Assembly (NCBI GenBank): GCA_036500965.1
Contig: DASYBC010000072.1
Location: forward strand, 29,992-93,991
Reading direction: 5' to 3'
DNA from: AP-15 sp036500965
Lineage (GTDB): Bacteria; Pseudomonadota; Alphaproteobacteria; ATCC43930; CGMCC-115725
Length of the DNA stretch: 64,000 nucleotides
The first letter of the stretch is position 1. The number at the start of each line of letters is the position of its first letter. A program made the position numbers and the translations under genes. Positions 8,882 to 17,950 of this stretch are shown here, piece by piece. The notes beneath the pieces were generated by a model that saw nothing but the letters and a program-made list of their open reading frames with translations, made no database searches and had not been told where the DNA came from.

Positions 8882-10412
8882 GCCGCGGCGCGCTCTGCGA
8901 TGGGCCTGGGCCTGGTCGCTGTCGGTAAAGACCGGTCTGCTGGCGATCATCTTCCTGTTGGTCCCGGCGTTTCTCTACATCGAGTTCAGCGCCGCCTATG
9001 AGGAGAGCCAGGAGCTGCTGCTGCGCAGCGTGCGCGAAGAAGGGCGGGTGATCAGCCAATCGCTGCTCCCATTGCTGCGAAGCGCCGATGTCGGCTCGCT
9101 GCCCGGGCTTGGCCCAACCCTCGCCCGTTTCGCCGGCGAGGTGACGACGATCAAGCTGCTGCTGGCGCCCTCCGGTGCCGGCGGCGGGTTTTACTACGTG
9201 GCCTCATGGCCGACCGTCGAGCCGGCCAACTTGCAGGCCGAACGCGACATGCTGGCACAACAGGGCGTGCTTGCGCGGCTCGCCCAGAACTGCCGCGGCG
9301 AAATGCCGTTTTCGCTGATTTATCATCGCCCCACCGGCGGCGCCGAGATCGTGACCGCGGTGACCCCGCTGGCGACCGCGGCGGGGTGCTGGGCGGTGGT
9401 CTCCTCGTTCTCGCAAGCAGCGTTCCCCGGCGCCCATTTCGGCCAGCCCTATTGGGCGACGCCGCCGGTGCGGATTGCCGCGGTGATCTATCTGGCGATG
9501 GCCGCGATCACGTTTTCGACGCTGTTCAGCGTGCGCGCCGGGCTGCGCCGCTTTGCCCGGCGGGCACGGCGGATTCGCGACCAGGGGCCCGACGCCGGCT
9601 CGTTCGGCGCCCGCGCCGATGTGCCGGAGCTCGCCGAGGTCGCGGCCGAATTCGACCGCATGGTCGACGCGCTGCACCGCTCAGCCGCCGAAATCCGACA
9701 GACGGCGGAGGACAACGCCCACGCTTTCAAGACCCCGATCGCGGTGATCCGCCAGTCGCTCGAGCCGCTGCGGCGTGTTCTGAGCGAGGACAACATCCGC
9801 GCTTTGCGGGCGGTCGGCGTCGTCGAGCATGCGCTCGACCGGCTCGATGCGCTGGTCGCCTCGGCGCGCGAGCTCGACGAGGCCGCCGCCGATCTGATCG
9901 ACGAGCCGCTGGTGCCGGTCGATCTCGGACGGGTGATCGGCCGGATGATCCAAACCCGGTCGGCGATCCTCGACGAGCACGATGTTACCATCGTGCTGGC
10001 CAGCCGCGACCTGACGATCACCGCGGACCTGCTGCCCGGCCTCTATGTTCTTGGCAGCGAAGCTATGATCGAGACGGTGCTCGACAATCTGATCGACAAC
10101 GCGGTGTCGTTTTCGCCGCCGGGCGGCGAAATCCTGGTGCATCTGAGCCATGACGGCCGCTTTGCCCATCTGACCGTTTCCGATCGCGGGCCGGGTGTGC
10201 CGGAAGCGCAGATCGAGCGGATTTTTGAGCGGTATTATTCCGAGCGGCGGGCCGATGCCGGCGACGAGACGCCCGGGAGCTATTTTGGCATCGGGCTGTG
10301 GATCGCCCGGCGCAATGTCGAAGCGATGGGCGGGCTGATCGCCGCTGAGAATCGCCGGCCGCGCGGGCTGACGGTGCATATCCGACTGCCGCTGGCGCCC
10401 GGGCGCGGCTGA
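8853..10412 (+). CDS. ChvG-like membrane sensor histidine kinase
   Basis: 519 aa if the TTG at 8853 is used. The true start is uncertain because no ATG precedes the first helix without deep overlap of the regulator gene. It has a TM helix (SVKTGLLAIIFLLVPAFLYI), a periplasmic sensor (~50-205), a second TM (~210-230), HAMP, and the phospho-acceptor His290 in DNAHAFKTPIAVIRQ. The ATPase domain shows N-box NLIDNAVSFSPPGG, G1 SDRGPGVP, F-box ERIFERYYS and G2 GIGLWIA. The H-box is HAFKTP instead of the common HELRTP. It should phosphorylate the regulator encoded immediately upstream. Confidence 0.83.
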   Translation: MDTAGPRRNRPRRALRWAWAWSLSVKTGLLAIIFLLVPAFLYIEFSAAYEESQELLLRSVREEGRVISQSLLPLLRSADVGSLPGLGPTLARFAGEVTTIKLLLAPSGAGGGFYYVASWPTVEPANLQAERDMLAQQGVLARLAQNCRGEMPFSLIYHRPTGGAEIVTAVTPLATAAGCWAVVSSFSQAAFPGAHFGQPYWATPPVRIAAVIYLAMAAITFSTLFSVRAGLRRFARRARRIRDQGPDAGSFGARADVPELAEVAAEFDRMVDALHRSAAEIRQTAEDNAHAFKTPIAVIRQSLEPLRRVLSEDNIRALRAVGVVEHALDRLDALVASARELDEAAADLIDEPLVPVDLGRVIGRMIQTRSAILDEHDVTIVLASRDLTITADLLPGLYVLGSEAMIETVLDNLIDNAVSFSPPGGEILVHLSHDGRFAHLTVSDRGPGVPEAQIERIFERYYSERRADAGDETPGSYFGIGLWIARRNVEAMGGLIAAENRRPRGLTVHIRLPLAPGRG

Positions 10413-10427
10413 GCAGGGTTTTCGCCA

Positions 10428-10763
10428 GTGGAACCGCGGCTCAAAACCGGCCTTTGGATCAAGGCGCTCGTCCGCCGCTGCGATCTCGCCGCGGTTGCGG
10501 TCGCGGTCGTCGCTCGCGGCGACGGCGATGCCGGCGCAGTCCTGATCAAGCTCAACGGCCGCGACGACGGTTGCGCGGTGCTGGCGCAGGCGCGCGGCCC
10601 GGATGGCGAGCTCCTATGGATGCGCGCCACCGGCGCTGCCGCGGTCGCCGAAGCCGATGCCGATGCCTATATTTCGCGCCAGCGCCGGCGCGACCCGGAT
10701 CTGTGGGTGGTTGAGATTGAGAGCGGCTCGCCCGCGAGCATTCTTGACGGCACGGTCGTTTGA
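10428..10763 (+). CDS. DUF1491 family protein
   Basis: 111 aa, GTG start. The sequence TGLWIKALVRRCDLAAVAVAVV, then GDADAGAVLIK-type spacing (GDGDAGAVLIKLNG), and the end RRRDPDLWVVEIES are the family signature. The family is small, cytoplasmic and nearly restricted to alphaproteobacteria, with no established function. It lies 15 bases after the histidine kinase and before a second response regulator. That suggests co-transcription rather than a shared role. Confidence 0.8.
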   Translation: MEPRLKTGLWIKALVRRCDLAAVAVAVVARGDGDAGAVLIKLNGRDDGCAVLAQARGPDGELLWMRATGAAAVAEADADAYISRQRRRDPDLWVVEIESGSPASILDGTVV

Positions 10764-10806
10764 GCGGCGTTTACGTCGAGCGCAGATCACAAAGCAGAGC
10801 ACGGGA

Positions 10807-11199
10807 ATGGGGTTCAGCATCCTGATCGTCGACGACGAGCCCGATGTGGCCGACCTGTTTCGCCAGCGCTTTCGCCGCGAGGCGCGCCGGGGCGAATACA
10901 TCCTCTACTTCGCCACCTCGGGCGAGGAAGCGCTGCGCCGCCTCGACGAGATCGGCGCGGAGCTGATCGTCATCCTGTCCGACATCAACATGCCCGGGAT
11001 GGACGGGCTCGCCCTGCTGGGCGAGATCAAGCAGCGCCGTCCCGAGCTGCCAGTCGTGATGGTGACCGCTTATGGCGACGAACGGCGCATGCGGCGGGCC
11101 GACGAGCTTGGCGCCGCCGCCTTTCTCGCCAAGCCGGTCGATTTCGACGAGCTGAAGCGCCGCCTGGCCGAGCTCGCGGCGCAGCGTCCGGGAGCGTGA
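10807..11199 (+). CDS. Single-domain response regulator (CheY-like)
   Basis: 130 aa. The whole protein is a receiver: acidic pair in LIVDDEPDVADLF, phospho-acceptor Asp59 (LSDINMPGMDG), Thr in VMVTAYGDE and the conserved Lys in FLAKPVDF. No output domain follows. The ATG at 10807 begins the receiver fold exactly. It is the first gene of a set that continues with a haem-type sensor protein and a histidine kinase on the same strand, so it is a likely target of that kinase. Confidence 0.85.
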   Translation: MGFSILIVDDEPDVADLFRQRFRREARRGEYILYFATSGEEALRRLDEIGAELIVILSDINMPGMDGLALLGEIKQRRPELPVVMVTAYGDERRMRRADELGAAAFLAKPVDFDELKRRLAELAAQRPGA

Positions 11200-11300
11200 C
11201 CGTGTCGGCATGGCGGCAGCAACAGGGGTTCGGCCGGGCTGGCTGCGTCGCGCGGAGGCAGCGAGCGGCGTTGCGCGCCGCGGCCGCGGGGCCTGAGCAG

Positions 11301-12080
11301 ATGCCGGGGACAGAACGGCGCAAAGGCTCGCCGGTGGCGGCCTTGGCGCTGCTCGGTCTGCTCGCCGCCGGGATGACGGCACCCCGCGCTTGCGCCGACA
11401 GCGCGACGCATGACAAAGACGCCGCCATCGCCCAGAGCCTGGCCGAGATGCTGCGCGACGCGCGAACCGTCATCTCCAACAATGAGGACCTGATCAACAA
11501 CCCGGATATCGGCGACAAGCATCTCGGCGGGCGCAAGGTGTTGAGCGACGCCGAGGCGCTGTATCGAAAGGACACCGCCTCCGACCCCATGGCGATCGAT
11601 CCGGCCTCTTATCACGGCCGGCTGATGCGCGCGATGATGAGCGCCATCGTCCAGGTGACCGATGAAAACCAGGTGACGATCAACGAGAAGGGAACCGGGT
11701 TTAAGGGGTTTATCCCGGCGGTGTTCGGCCGTCTGGTCAGCGAAACGTTCAACGACCTGGCTAAGGGCGAGGCCGAGATCAAAGTAACCGCGCCGACCGA
11801 TCTCGTCCGCAACCGCAAGGCGCTGCCCGACGCCTGGGAGAGGATGGTCATCAAAACCAAGCTGCTCAACCCCGGCTGGCCGCGCGGGCAACCCTATTCG
11901 GCCACTGTCGCGATCGACGGGAAGCCAGCTTATCGGTTCGCCGTTCCCGAATATTACACTGCGTCCTGTCTCACCTGCCACGGGACGCCAAAGGGGGCGC
12001 TCGACATCACCGGCTATCCGAAGGAGGGGCGAAAGCTCGGCGACCTCGGCGGTGTCATGAGCATCACCCTGTTTCGCTGA
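11301..12080 (+). CDS. Secreted Tll0287-like (DUF3365) haem-binding sensor-type protein
   Basis: 259 aa from the ATG at 11301, which gives a good signal peptide (VAALALLGLLAAGM, cleavage near ACA-DS). A helical N-terminal part (LAEMLRDARTVISNNEDLIN) is followed by the Tll0287-like region. The c-type haem motif Cys223-Leu-Thr-Cys226-His227 lies in SCLTCHGTPKGALDI. It ends with GDLGGVMSITL. Such domains are haem-binding redox or gas sensors, often within kinases or chemoreceptors. Here it is a separate periplasmic protein 23 bases before a membrane kinase. That argues for a signalling partner, by inference. Confidence 0.78.
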   Translation: MPGTERRKGSPVAALALLGLLAAGMTAPRACADSATHDKDAAIAQSLAEMLRDARTVISNNEDLINNPDIGDKHLGGRKVLSDAEALYRKDTASDPMAIDPASYHGRLMRAMMSAIVQVTDENQVTINEKGTGFKGFIPAVFGRLVSETFNDLAKGEAEIKVTAPTDLVRNRKALPDAWERMVIKTKLLNPGWPRGQPYSATVAIDGKPAYRFAVPEYYTASCLTCHGTPKGALDITGYPKEGRKLGDLGGVMSITLFR

Positions 12081-12103
12081 AGCGCCGGCATGGCACCAGC
12101 CCA

Positions 12104-14254
12104 ATGATGGCCCGGCTGACGATCCGGACCCGGCTGATCCTGCTGTCGGGCGTGCTGCTGCTCGCCCTGATCGGTACAAATTCCTATCTGAACCATAAGC
12201 TTACCGAGAACTCGGCGAGAATGGTCGAGTCGGCTCGGCTGCTCGGGGTCATCGAGGAGGCGAACAGAGCCCAAATCGCCTTTGGCGAGATGCGCTACTG
12301 GATGACCGATCTCGCCGTCAGCATGCTGATGCTGTCGCAGCACAACGCCACCGATGCTGCGAACAGCATGGAGTACGATCTCGAACGGCTGGCGCAGCAT
12401 CACCCACGCGCCGTCGCCGCGGTGCGCCGCGAGCTGGGGCAATATCATCAGCTCGCGCTCAAGGCGGTCGACGAATACACCGCCGGCCACCGGGTGATCG
12501 GCAACTCGCTGTTGGCGCAGGCGAGCCAGCATAGCGTCGCGGTCGACCGGCTGCTCTCGGCGATCGTCGCCGAGCAGACCCGCGAAGCGGTTGCCGCGCG
12601 CGAGCGCGTCGTCTTGGGGGCGGCGGCGGCCAAGCGGGTGTCGCGCATCGTGGTCTCGATCGCCGTGCTCGTCGGCGCCCTGTTGACATTCCTGGTGCTG
12701 CGCTCGATCGCGGTTCCGCTGCGCCGGTTGGTGCTGGCGATGCGCGGCCTCAATACCGGCGATCTGACCGTGAAGATCCCCGCCGCGGGGCCGGACGAGA
12801 TTGGTGCTATGGCGCGCACCCTCGCCGCCTTTCGCGACACCCTCGAAGAGCTGCGCCGGACCTTGGCGCAGCTGGAGGCGCTGCGCGGGGTCGGGCGCGC
12901 GGTCGGCTCGACCCTCGATCTCGAAGCGGTGCTCGGGCTGATCGTCGCCCGCGCGGTGGAGTTCTCGCAGGCCCGCGCCGGCATGGTCTACGAATACGAC
13001 GAGACCGCCCGTGAATTTCACTTCAGGATGAGCTATGGCGCCGAAGAGGAGCTGGCCGAGCGCCTCAAGGCTCAGCCGATCCGGTTCGGCGAGGGCGCTG
13101 TGGGACGGGCGGCGCTGAGCACCGCCCCGGCGCAGATCGCCGATTTGCGCGATCCGCAGGGCATCGGCGTCCCGATCTTGGCGAATATCCTGGTCGAGCT
13201 AGGCTACCGCTCGCTGCTCGCCGCACCGTTGATGCATGAAGAGGCCATTCTCGGCGGGCTGATCGTGGTGCGCCGCGAGGTCGGCCGCTTTTCGGATGAG
13301 ATCGTGCAGCTGGTCGAGGCCTTCGCGATCCAGTCGGCGCTCGCCGTGCGCAACGCCAAGCTGTTCGAAGAGCAGCGTCAGCGCGAACGCGACTTGCGCG
13401 CCGCTCATGACCAGCTGAAGGCCGCGCAGGCGAATTTGATCCAGGCGGAAAAGATGGCTTCTCTCGGGCAGCTGACCGCCGGCATCGCCCACGAGATCAA
13501 GAACCCGCTCAATTTCGTCAACAATTTCGCCGAGCTGTCGCATGAGCTGCTGGGCGAGCTGAAGGAGGTTGTCGCCTCGCCCGCCGACCCGCGCAGCGCG
13601 GAGGACCGCGACGAGCTGATGGCCACGCTTGATGCCAATCTGGAAAAGATCGCCGAGCATGGCCGGCGCGCCGACGGGATCGTCAAGAGCATGCTGCTGC
13701 ATTCGCGCGGCGACAGTGGCGAGCGCCGGCAGAGCGACCTCAACGCGCTGGTCGAGGAGGCGCTCAACCTCGCCTTTCACGGCGCCCGCGCCCAGGACCA
13801 GAGCTTTAATGTGACCCTCGAGCGCGACCTCGACCCCGGTCTTGGCCCGCTCGAAACCGTGCCGCAGGATCTCACCCGGGTGTTTTTGAACCTGTTCGCC
13901 AATGCGTTCTATGCGGTCAACAAACGCCGGCGCGAGGGCGGCAACCCGGCCTTCACCCCGGTGGTCAAGGTAACCAGCCGCCTCCGCGGCGAGATGGCCG
14001 AGGTGCGCGTGCGCGACAACGGCACCGGCATGCCTGCCGAGGTGCGCGACAAGGCGTTCACCCCGTTCTTTACCACCAAGCCGACCGGTGAGGGCACTGG
14101 GCTCGGCCTGTCGATCAGCTACGACATCGTGGTCCAGGAGCATGGCGGCACGATTGCCGTCGACAGCGAGCCGGGCCGGTTCACCGAATTCACCATTCGT
14201 CTACCGCGCCACCCGGTTGCCGCCCTCCCCGCCAGAACCGGGGCGCCGGCATGA
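12104..14254 (+). CDS. Membrane histidine kinase with HAMP and GAF domains
   Basis: 716 aa. TM1 (~8-25), a helical periplasmic sensor (~26-185), TM2 (~190-210, VVSIAVLVGALLTFLVL) and HAMP (~212-262) come first. A short coil is followed by a GAF domain (~275-425) and a coiled coil. His463 is the phospho-acceptor in GIAHEIKNPLNFVNNF. The ATPase domain has NLFANAFYAVNKR, DNGTGMP and GEGTGLGLSISYDI. No receiver is fused, so a separate regulator is needed. The receiver gene two loci upstream fits. It overlaps the Nudix gene by four bases. Confidence 0.87.
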   Translation: MMARLTIRTRLILLSGVLLLALIGTNSYLNHKLTENSARMVESARLLGVIEEANRAQIAFGEMRYWMTDLAVSMLMLSQHNATDAANSMEYDLERLAQHHPRAVAAVRRELGQYHQLALKAVDEYTAGHRVIGNSLLAQASQHSVAVDRLLSAIVAEQTREAVAARERVVLGAAAAKRVSRIVVSIAVLVGALLTFLVLRSIAVPLRRLVLAMRGLNTGDLTVKIPAAGPDEIGAMARTLAAFRDTLEELRRTLAQLEALRGVGRAVGSTLDLEAVLGLIVARAVEFSQARAGMVYEYDETAREFHFRMSYGAEEELAERLKAQPIRFGEGAVGRAALSTAPAQIADLRDPQGIGVPILANILVELGYRSLLAAPLMHEEAILGGLIVVRREVGRFSDEIVQLVEAFAIQSALAVRNAKLFEEQRQRERDLRAAHDQLKAAQANLIQAEKMASLGQLTAGIAHEIKNPLNFVNNFAELSHELLGELKEVVASPADPRSAEDRDELMATLDANLEKIAEHGRRADGIVKSMLLHSRGDSGERRQSDLNALVEEALNLAFHGARAQDQSFNVTLERDLDPGLGPLETVPQDLTRVFLNLFANAFYAVNKRRREGGNPAFTPVVKVTSRLRGEMAEVRVRDNGTGMPAEVRDKAFTPFFTTKPTGEGTGLGLSISYDIVVQEHGGTIAVDSEPGRFTEFTIRLPRHPVAALPARTGAPA

Positions 14255-14964
14255 CCGAGCCCGCCCGACCGGGTCACCCCGACATCGAGATCATCTCCGC
14301 ATCCACGGCGTTCGAGCGCTTTTTGCGGATGGAGGTCATCTGCTTCCGCCATCGCCTGTTTGGCGGCGAATGGAGCGCGCCCGTTACCCATGACGTGTTG
14401 CGGCGCGGCGCGGCCGTGGCGGTCGTGCTGTACGACCCCGATCGCGACCGTGTCGTGCTGGTCGAGCAGCTCCGGATGCCGGCATTGCTTGCCGGAGCCT
14501 CGCCCTGGCAGGTCGAGATCGTCGCTGGCCTGGTTGGCGCCGGCGAGGCGCCGAATGAAGTCGCGATCCGCGAGACGCGCGAGGAAGCCGGCCTTGCGCT
14601 TGCGGGCGAGCTGGTCCCGATCCAGCGCTATCTGCCCTCGCCGGGCGACTCGGACGAGAGCGTGATGCTGTTCTGCGCCCGCGTCGATGCGTCGGCCGCC
14701 GGCGGGGTGCACGGCCTGCCCGAAGAGGGCGAGGACATCCGCGTCGTGGTCAAGAGCGTGGCCGAGGTCGAAGCGATGCTCGACGCCGGCGCCGTCGAGA
14801 ACGGCCACACCCTGGTCGCCCTCTACTGGCTGTTGCGCCACCGCGAACGCCTGCGCCGGTTATGGGGCGCCGCACCCGCGCCTCCCCCTCACCCCGCCCC
14901 TCTCCCCACCGGACCGGGAAGGCAGCGGCGGCTCAACGAAAGCAGCTGTGCGGGTCAAGGGTGA
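14251..14964 (+). CDS. Nudix hydrolase, ADP-ribose pyrophosphatase type
   Basis: 237 aa. The Nudix box is intact: GLVGAGE, seven residues, RETREEAGL (about residues 93-115). The preceding VVLYDPDRDRVVLVEQLRMP and following YLPSPGDSDE match the NudF/ADP-ribose group. It likely hydrolyses ADP-ribose or related nucleoside diphosphate sugars in the cytoplasm. The last ~35 residues (APAPPPHPAPLPTGPGRQ) are low complexity and coincide with a C-rich repeat-like DNA stretch, so the original C-terminus was probably shorter. It is convergent with the next gene, overlapping by ten bases. Confidence 0.85.
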   Translation: MTEPARPGHPDIEIISASTAFERFLRMEVICFRHRLFGGEWSAPVTHDVLRRGAAVAVVLYDPDRDRVVLVEQLRMPALLAGASPWQVEIVAGLVGAGEAPNEVAIRETREEAGLALAGELVPIQRYLPSPGDSDESVMLFCARVDASAAGGVHGLPEEGEDIRVVVKSVAEVEAMLDAGAVENGHTLVALYWLLRHRERLRRLWGAAPAPPPHPAPLPTGPGRQRRLNESSCAGQG

Positions 14965-15215
14965 TGCAGCAGCACGCCGAGTATGGCAATGGTAGCTGCG
15001 GCATTGACGCCGGCCGCCCAGGTGAGGACGCCGAACCTCACTTTCACTTCGGAGCGGAACGCAGCCAGGCCGGCGTCGAGCCGATCGAGCCGAGCGTCGA
15101 GCGAGGCAAGGCGCCTCTCATAATCCGCCAGCTCCTCGGCTGCTTCCCGAGCCTTGTCGTCAGAGGCCCCTGCGCTCAACAGCGCATCGTAGGTCTTGGA
15201 GAGCATCAATGGCAT
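14955..15215 (-). CDS. Small coiled-coil membrane-anchored protein
   Basis: 86 aa from the ATG preceded by GAGGAACGAC. Residues ~1-25 are MPLMLSKTYDALLSAGASDD, a predicted coiled coil runs to ~60 (LADYERRLASLDARLDRLDA), and a single TM helix closes the protein (FGVLTWAAGVNAAATIAILGVLL). The layout resembles small CCDC90/DUF1640-like proteins whose role in bacteria is unclear. The 18-residue longer reading lacks a better ribosome site. Confidence 0.65.
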   Translation of the reverse strand: MPLMLSKTYDALLSAGASDDKAREAAEELADYERRLASLDARLDRLDAGLAAFRSEVKVRFGVLTWAAGVNAAATIAILGVLLHHP

Positions 15216-15255
15216 GTCGTTCCTCGGGGAATAGCCGACCAGGCGCCAAAAATTT

Positions 15256-16470
15256 TCATCGCCAGACAAATTGCTTGAAGTGCTTGGACAGCGCCAGCCC
15301 TTGGCTCTGGTATGACGAACCGATGGCGCGGCCGTAGAGCTTGTCGGGTCGGGCGATCAGCCGCTCGTAGACGAGGCGCCCCACGATCTGCCCGTGCTCG
15401 ATCACGAACGGCACCTCGTGCGCCCGCACTTCAAGGACTGCGCGGCTGCCTTCGCCGCCAGTCTCGGCCATTCCGAAGCCGGGATCAAAGAAGCCCGCAT
15501 AATGAACCCGAAATTCGCCGACCAGAGTGTCGTACGCGAGCATTTCTGCCGCCTGGTCAGTCGGTATCGCCACCGATTCGCGTGATGCCAGAATATAGAA
15601 ATCTTCAGGGCCCAGAATAATTCCGCGATCGCCAGTCGCGTAAACCGGATCCCAAAAGTCTTCTACTTTGTAATGGTTGAATTTATCGACGTCGATCACT
15701 GGCGTATGCTTTCTCGCCTTATACCCTACAAAACCCTTCTGGAGAGTTCCGCTGACATCGACGGTAACTGCCAGCCCGCCCTCGATCAATTCCTGACCGA
15801 TCGGGGACCCCGGCGGAACGATGCTGAAGCCGACCTCCTCATGCAGTCGGCGCAACGCGGCGTTGCTCGAAGTCGGCCGCCCTCGTCGAACCCGAAGCTG
15901 CACCAGGCGCGAGCCGTTTCGCACCAGAATGCTGAATGAGCGGGGTGATAACTCCGCGTAAAGGGGGCCGGAATAGTTGGACTTTATGCTGTCGAACTCT
16001 GTCGCGTAATCGGTAATGACCCGGGCGAAGATGTTCAAGCGACCGGTAGAGCTCTTTGGATTAGCGGATCCCGAGGTGCGATACCGCAGCGCGACGTGTT
16101 CGAGCAGCGGCACAATGTAAACACAGTCCTTTTCGAGGACCGCACCCTCTCGCAAATCGAGGGTATGAAGCTTCAAATCGTCGAGTTTGTGAGCCACCGT
16201 GCGATCGGGACCTGGAAGAAAGCTCGCGCGGACCCGATGGGCGACGTTTCCAAGACGCAGATCGAGGCTCGCAGGCTGGATCTGATCGGCCGTAATCGGG
16301 TCGAGCGACTGGATCTCGTGCGTGCGCTCGATTGCGTCGCGCAACAGTTGATACGGCAATATTCCGGTCGCGTGCTCGAGCTCCTTCGGCTCCGGCGGCG
16401 GAAACAGCTCCCCTGTCGAAGCCTCGGGTGCCCCCGGCGCGAACAGCACGCCCGTCGATCCTTCGCTCAT
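15256..16470 (-). CDS. dcd: dCTP deaminase-type protein, long alphaproteobacterial form
   Basis: 404 aa, roughly twice a classical Dcd. It contains two dUTPase/Dcd-like halves. The first begins GILPYQLLRDAIERT, with IQPASLDLRLG (~60) and SANPKSSTGRLNIFARVITD (~145). The second has GFVGYKARKHTPVIDVDKFN, later FDPGFG and EVRAHEVPFVIEHGQ near the end. The family makes dUTP from dCTP for thymidylate synthesis. The N-terminal ~40 residues contain two short similar blocks (STGVLFAPG and STGELFPPP) and are probably flexible. Base composition looks lower in GC than the flanks. Divergent from cysK. Confidence 0.85.
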   Translation of the reverse strand: MSEGSTGVLFAPGAPEASTGELFPPPEPKELEHATGILPYQLLRDAIERTHEIQSLDPITADQIQPASLDLRLGNVAHRVRASFLPGPDRTVAHKLDDLKLHTLDLREGAVLEKDCVYIVPLLEHVALRYRTSGSANPKSSTGRLNIFARVITDYATEFDSIKSNYSGPLYAELSPRSFSILVRNGSRLVQLRVRRGRPTSSNAALRRLHEEVGFSIVPPGSPIGQELIEGGLAVTVDVSGTLQKGFVGYKARKHTPVIDVDKFNHYKVEDFWDPVYATGDRGIILGPEDFYILASRESVAIPTDQAAEMLAYDTLVGEFRVHYAGFFDPGFGMAETGGEGSRAVLEVRAHEVPFVIEHGQIVGRLVYERLIARPDKLYGRAIGSSYQSQGLALSKHFKQFVWR

Positions 16471-16605
16471 GCGCAGCGACTCGCTCCCTTCGAATTCCGG
16501 GGTTGTTTTAGGACAACGTCGCGGCTCGGCAAACCGCAGCGCTGTTGCGTCGGCGAGCCTCGGGTCCGATAGTCCCTGCCAAGCGTGCGGCGGATGGAGA
16601 ACGGC

Positions 16606-17604
16606 ATGCAGATCCGCGACGGCTTTGTCGGCACGATCGGCAACACGCCGCTGATCAAACTGCGGCGAGCCTCGGAGGAGACCGGCTGCACGATCCTCGG
16701 CAAGGCCGAGTTTCTCAACCCTGGCGGCTCGGTCAAGGACCGGGCGGCGCTCTACATCATCAAGGACGCCGAGGAGCGTGGCCTGCTGCGGCCGGGCGGG
16801 GTCATCGTCGAGGGCACCGCCGGCAACACCGGGATCGGCTTGGCGCTGGTCGGCAACGCGCGCGGCTACCGCACGGTCATCGTCATGCCGGAAACCCAGA
16901 GCCAGGAAAAGAAGGACATGCTGGCGCTGTGCGGCGCCGATTTGCGGCTGGTGCCGGCGGTGCCTTTTGCTAACCCGATGCACTATGCGCGGTATTCGGG
17001 GCGCCTTGCCGAAGAGATCGCGGCCGCCGAGCCGAACGGGGCGATCTGGGCCAACCAATTCGACAACCTCGCCAACCGGCGCGGCCATTACGAGACGACC
17101 GGCCCCGAAATCTGGAATGAGACAGAGGGCAAGGTCGACGGCTTCACCTGCTCGGTCGGCACCGGCGGCACCTTGTCGGGCGTCGGCATCGCGCTCAAAG
17201 AGCGCAACCCCAAGGTCCAGGTCTACCTGTCCGACTGCATGGGCTCGGGGATCTACAGCTGGTACGCTCGCGGCGAGTTCAAGCCGGAAGGCAGCTCGAT
17301 TACCGAGGGCATCGGCAACAATCATGAAACCGGCAACCTCGCCGGCTTTGCGCCGGACGGGCAGTTTCAGATCGCCGACGCCGAGATGCTGCCGATCCTG
17401 TTCGACCTGGTGCAGGAGGAAGGGCTGGTGCTCGGCGGCTCGACCGGGATCAATGTCTGCGGCGCGATCCGCCTGGCGCGGCTCATGGGGCCGGGCCACA
17501 CGGTCATCACGATCCTCGCCGATTCCGGCACGCGATATCAGTCGAAGCTGTTCAACCCCGCTTTTCTGAGGGAGAAGAACCTGCCGGTGCCAGCGTGGCT
17601 CTGA
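16606..17604 (+). CDS. cysK: Cysteine synthase A family, PLP-dependent
   Basis: 332 aa from the ATG preceded by GGAGAACGGC. It makes cysteine from O-acetylserine and sulfide. Visible motifs: Lys44 in NPGGSVKDRAA forms the PLP Schiff base, EGTAGNTGIGLA binds substrate, and a glycine-rich phosphate loop SVGTGGTLSG is present. The distal LVLGGSTGINVCGAIRLA is typical of the alphaproteobacterial long form. The neighbouring mercaptopyruvate sulfurtransferase fits a sulfur theme, though they are not one operon. Confidence 0.92.
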   Translation: MQIRDGFVGTIGNTPLIKLRRASEETGCTILGKAEFLNPGGSVKDRAALYIIKDAEERGLLRPGGVIVEGTAGNTGIGLALVGNARGYRTVIVMPETQSQEKKDMLALCGADLRLVPAVPFANPMHYARYSGRLAEEIAAAEPNGAIWANQFDNLANRRGHYETTGPEIWNETEGKVDGFTCSVGTGGTLSGVGIALKERNPKVQVYLSDCMGSGIYSWYARGEFKPEGSSITEGIGNNHETGNLAGFAPDGQFQIADAEMLPILFDLVQEEGLVLGGSTGINVCGAIRLARLMGPGHTVITILADSGTRYQSKLFNPAFLREKNLPVPAWL

Positions 17605-17662
17605 ACGTCAATTTTCCTCCAACCTATCCCGGCGGAAGGCCGGGCCCCATCTTTCGGCCGGG

Positions 17663-17950
17663 TTGACGTATTCGGTCTATCTGCTCGCCAGCAAGCTCTA
17701 TGGAACCCTCTACGTCGGGGTGACATCCGACTTGCCACAGCGGGTTTCGGAGCACAAAGGCAAGCTGGTGCGCGGTTTCACCGCGAAATATCGGGTCGAG
17801 CGCCTGGTCTGGTTTGAAATGCACGAGGAGCATGCTTCAGCGCTGCAGCGTGAAAAGCGGGTCAAGGGATGGAAGCGCGATTGGAGAATCAACCTGATCG
17901 AGCGAGGCAACCCGCATTGGCTCGACTTGTCGAATGATCTACCAGCTTGA
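17663..17950 (+). CDS. GIY-YIG domain protein
   Basis: 95 aa with a TTG start. The GIY-YIG core appears as VYLLASKLYGTLYVGVTSDL (~5-24), followed by the catalytic-type Arg in LPQRVSEHK. KYRVERLVWFE and ALQREKRVKGWKRDWRINLIE complete the small stand-alone family. These are abundant short nucleases of unknown cellular role in proteobacteria. Confidence 0.88.
   Translation: MTYSVYLLASKLYGTLYVGVTSDLPQRVSEHKGKLVRGFTAKYRVERLVWFEMHEEHASALQREKRVKGWKRDWRINLIERGNPHWLDLSNDLPA

Noticed and set aside
14870..14964. Extended functional C-terminal domain of the Nudix protein
   Set aside because: Pro-rich low-complexity stretch encoded by C-rich repeat-like DNA, not seen in the family.
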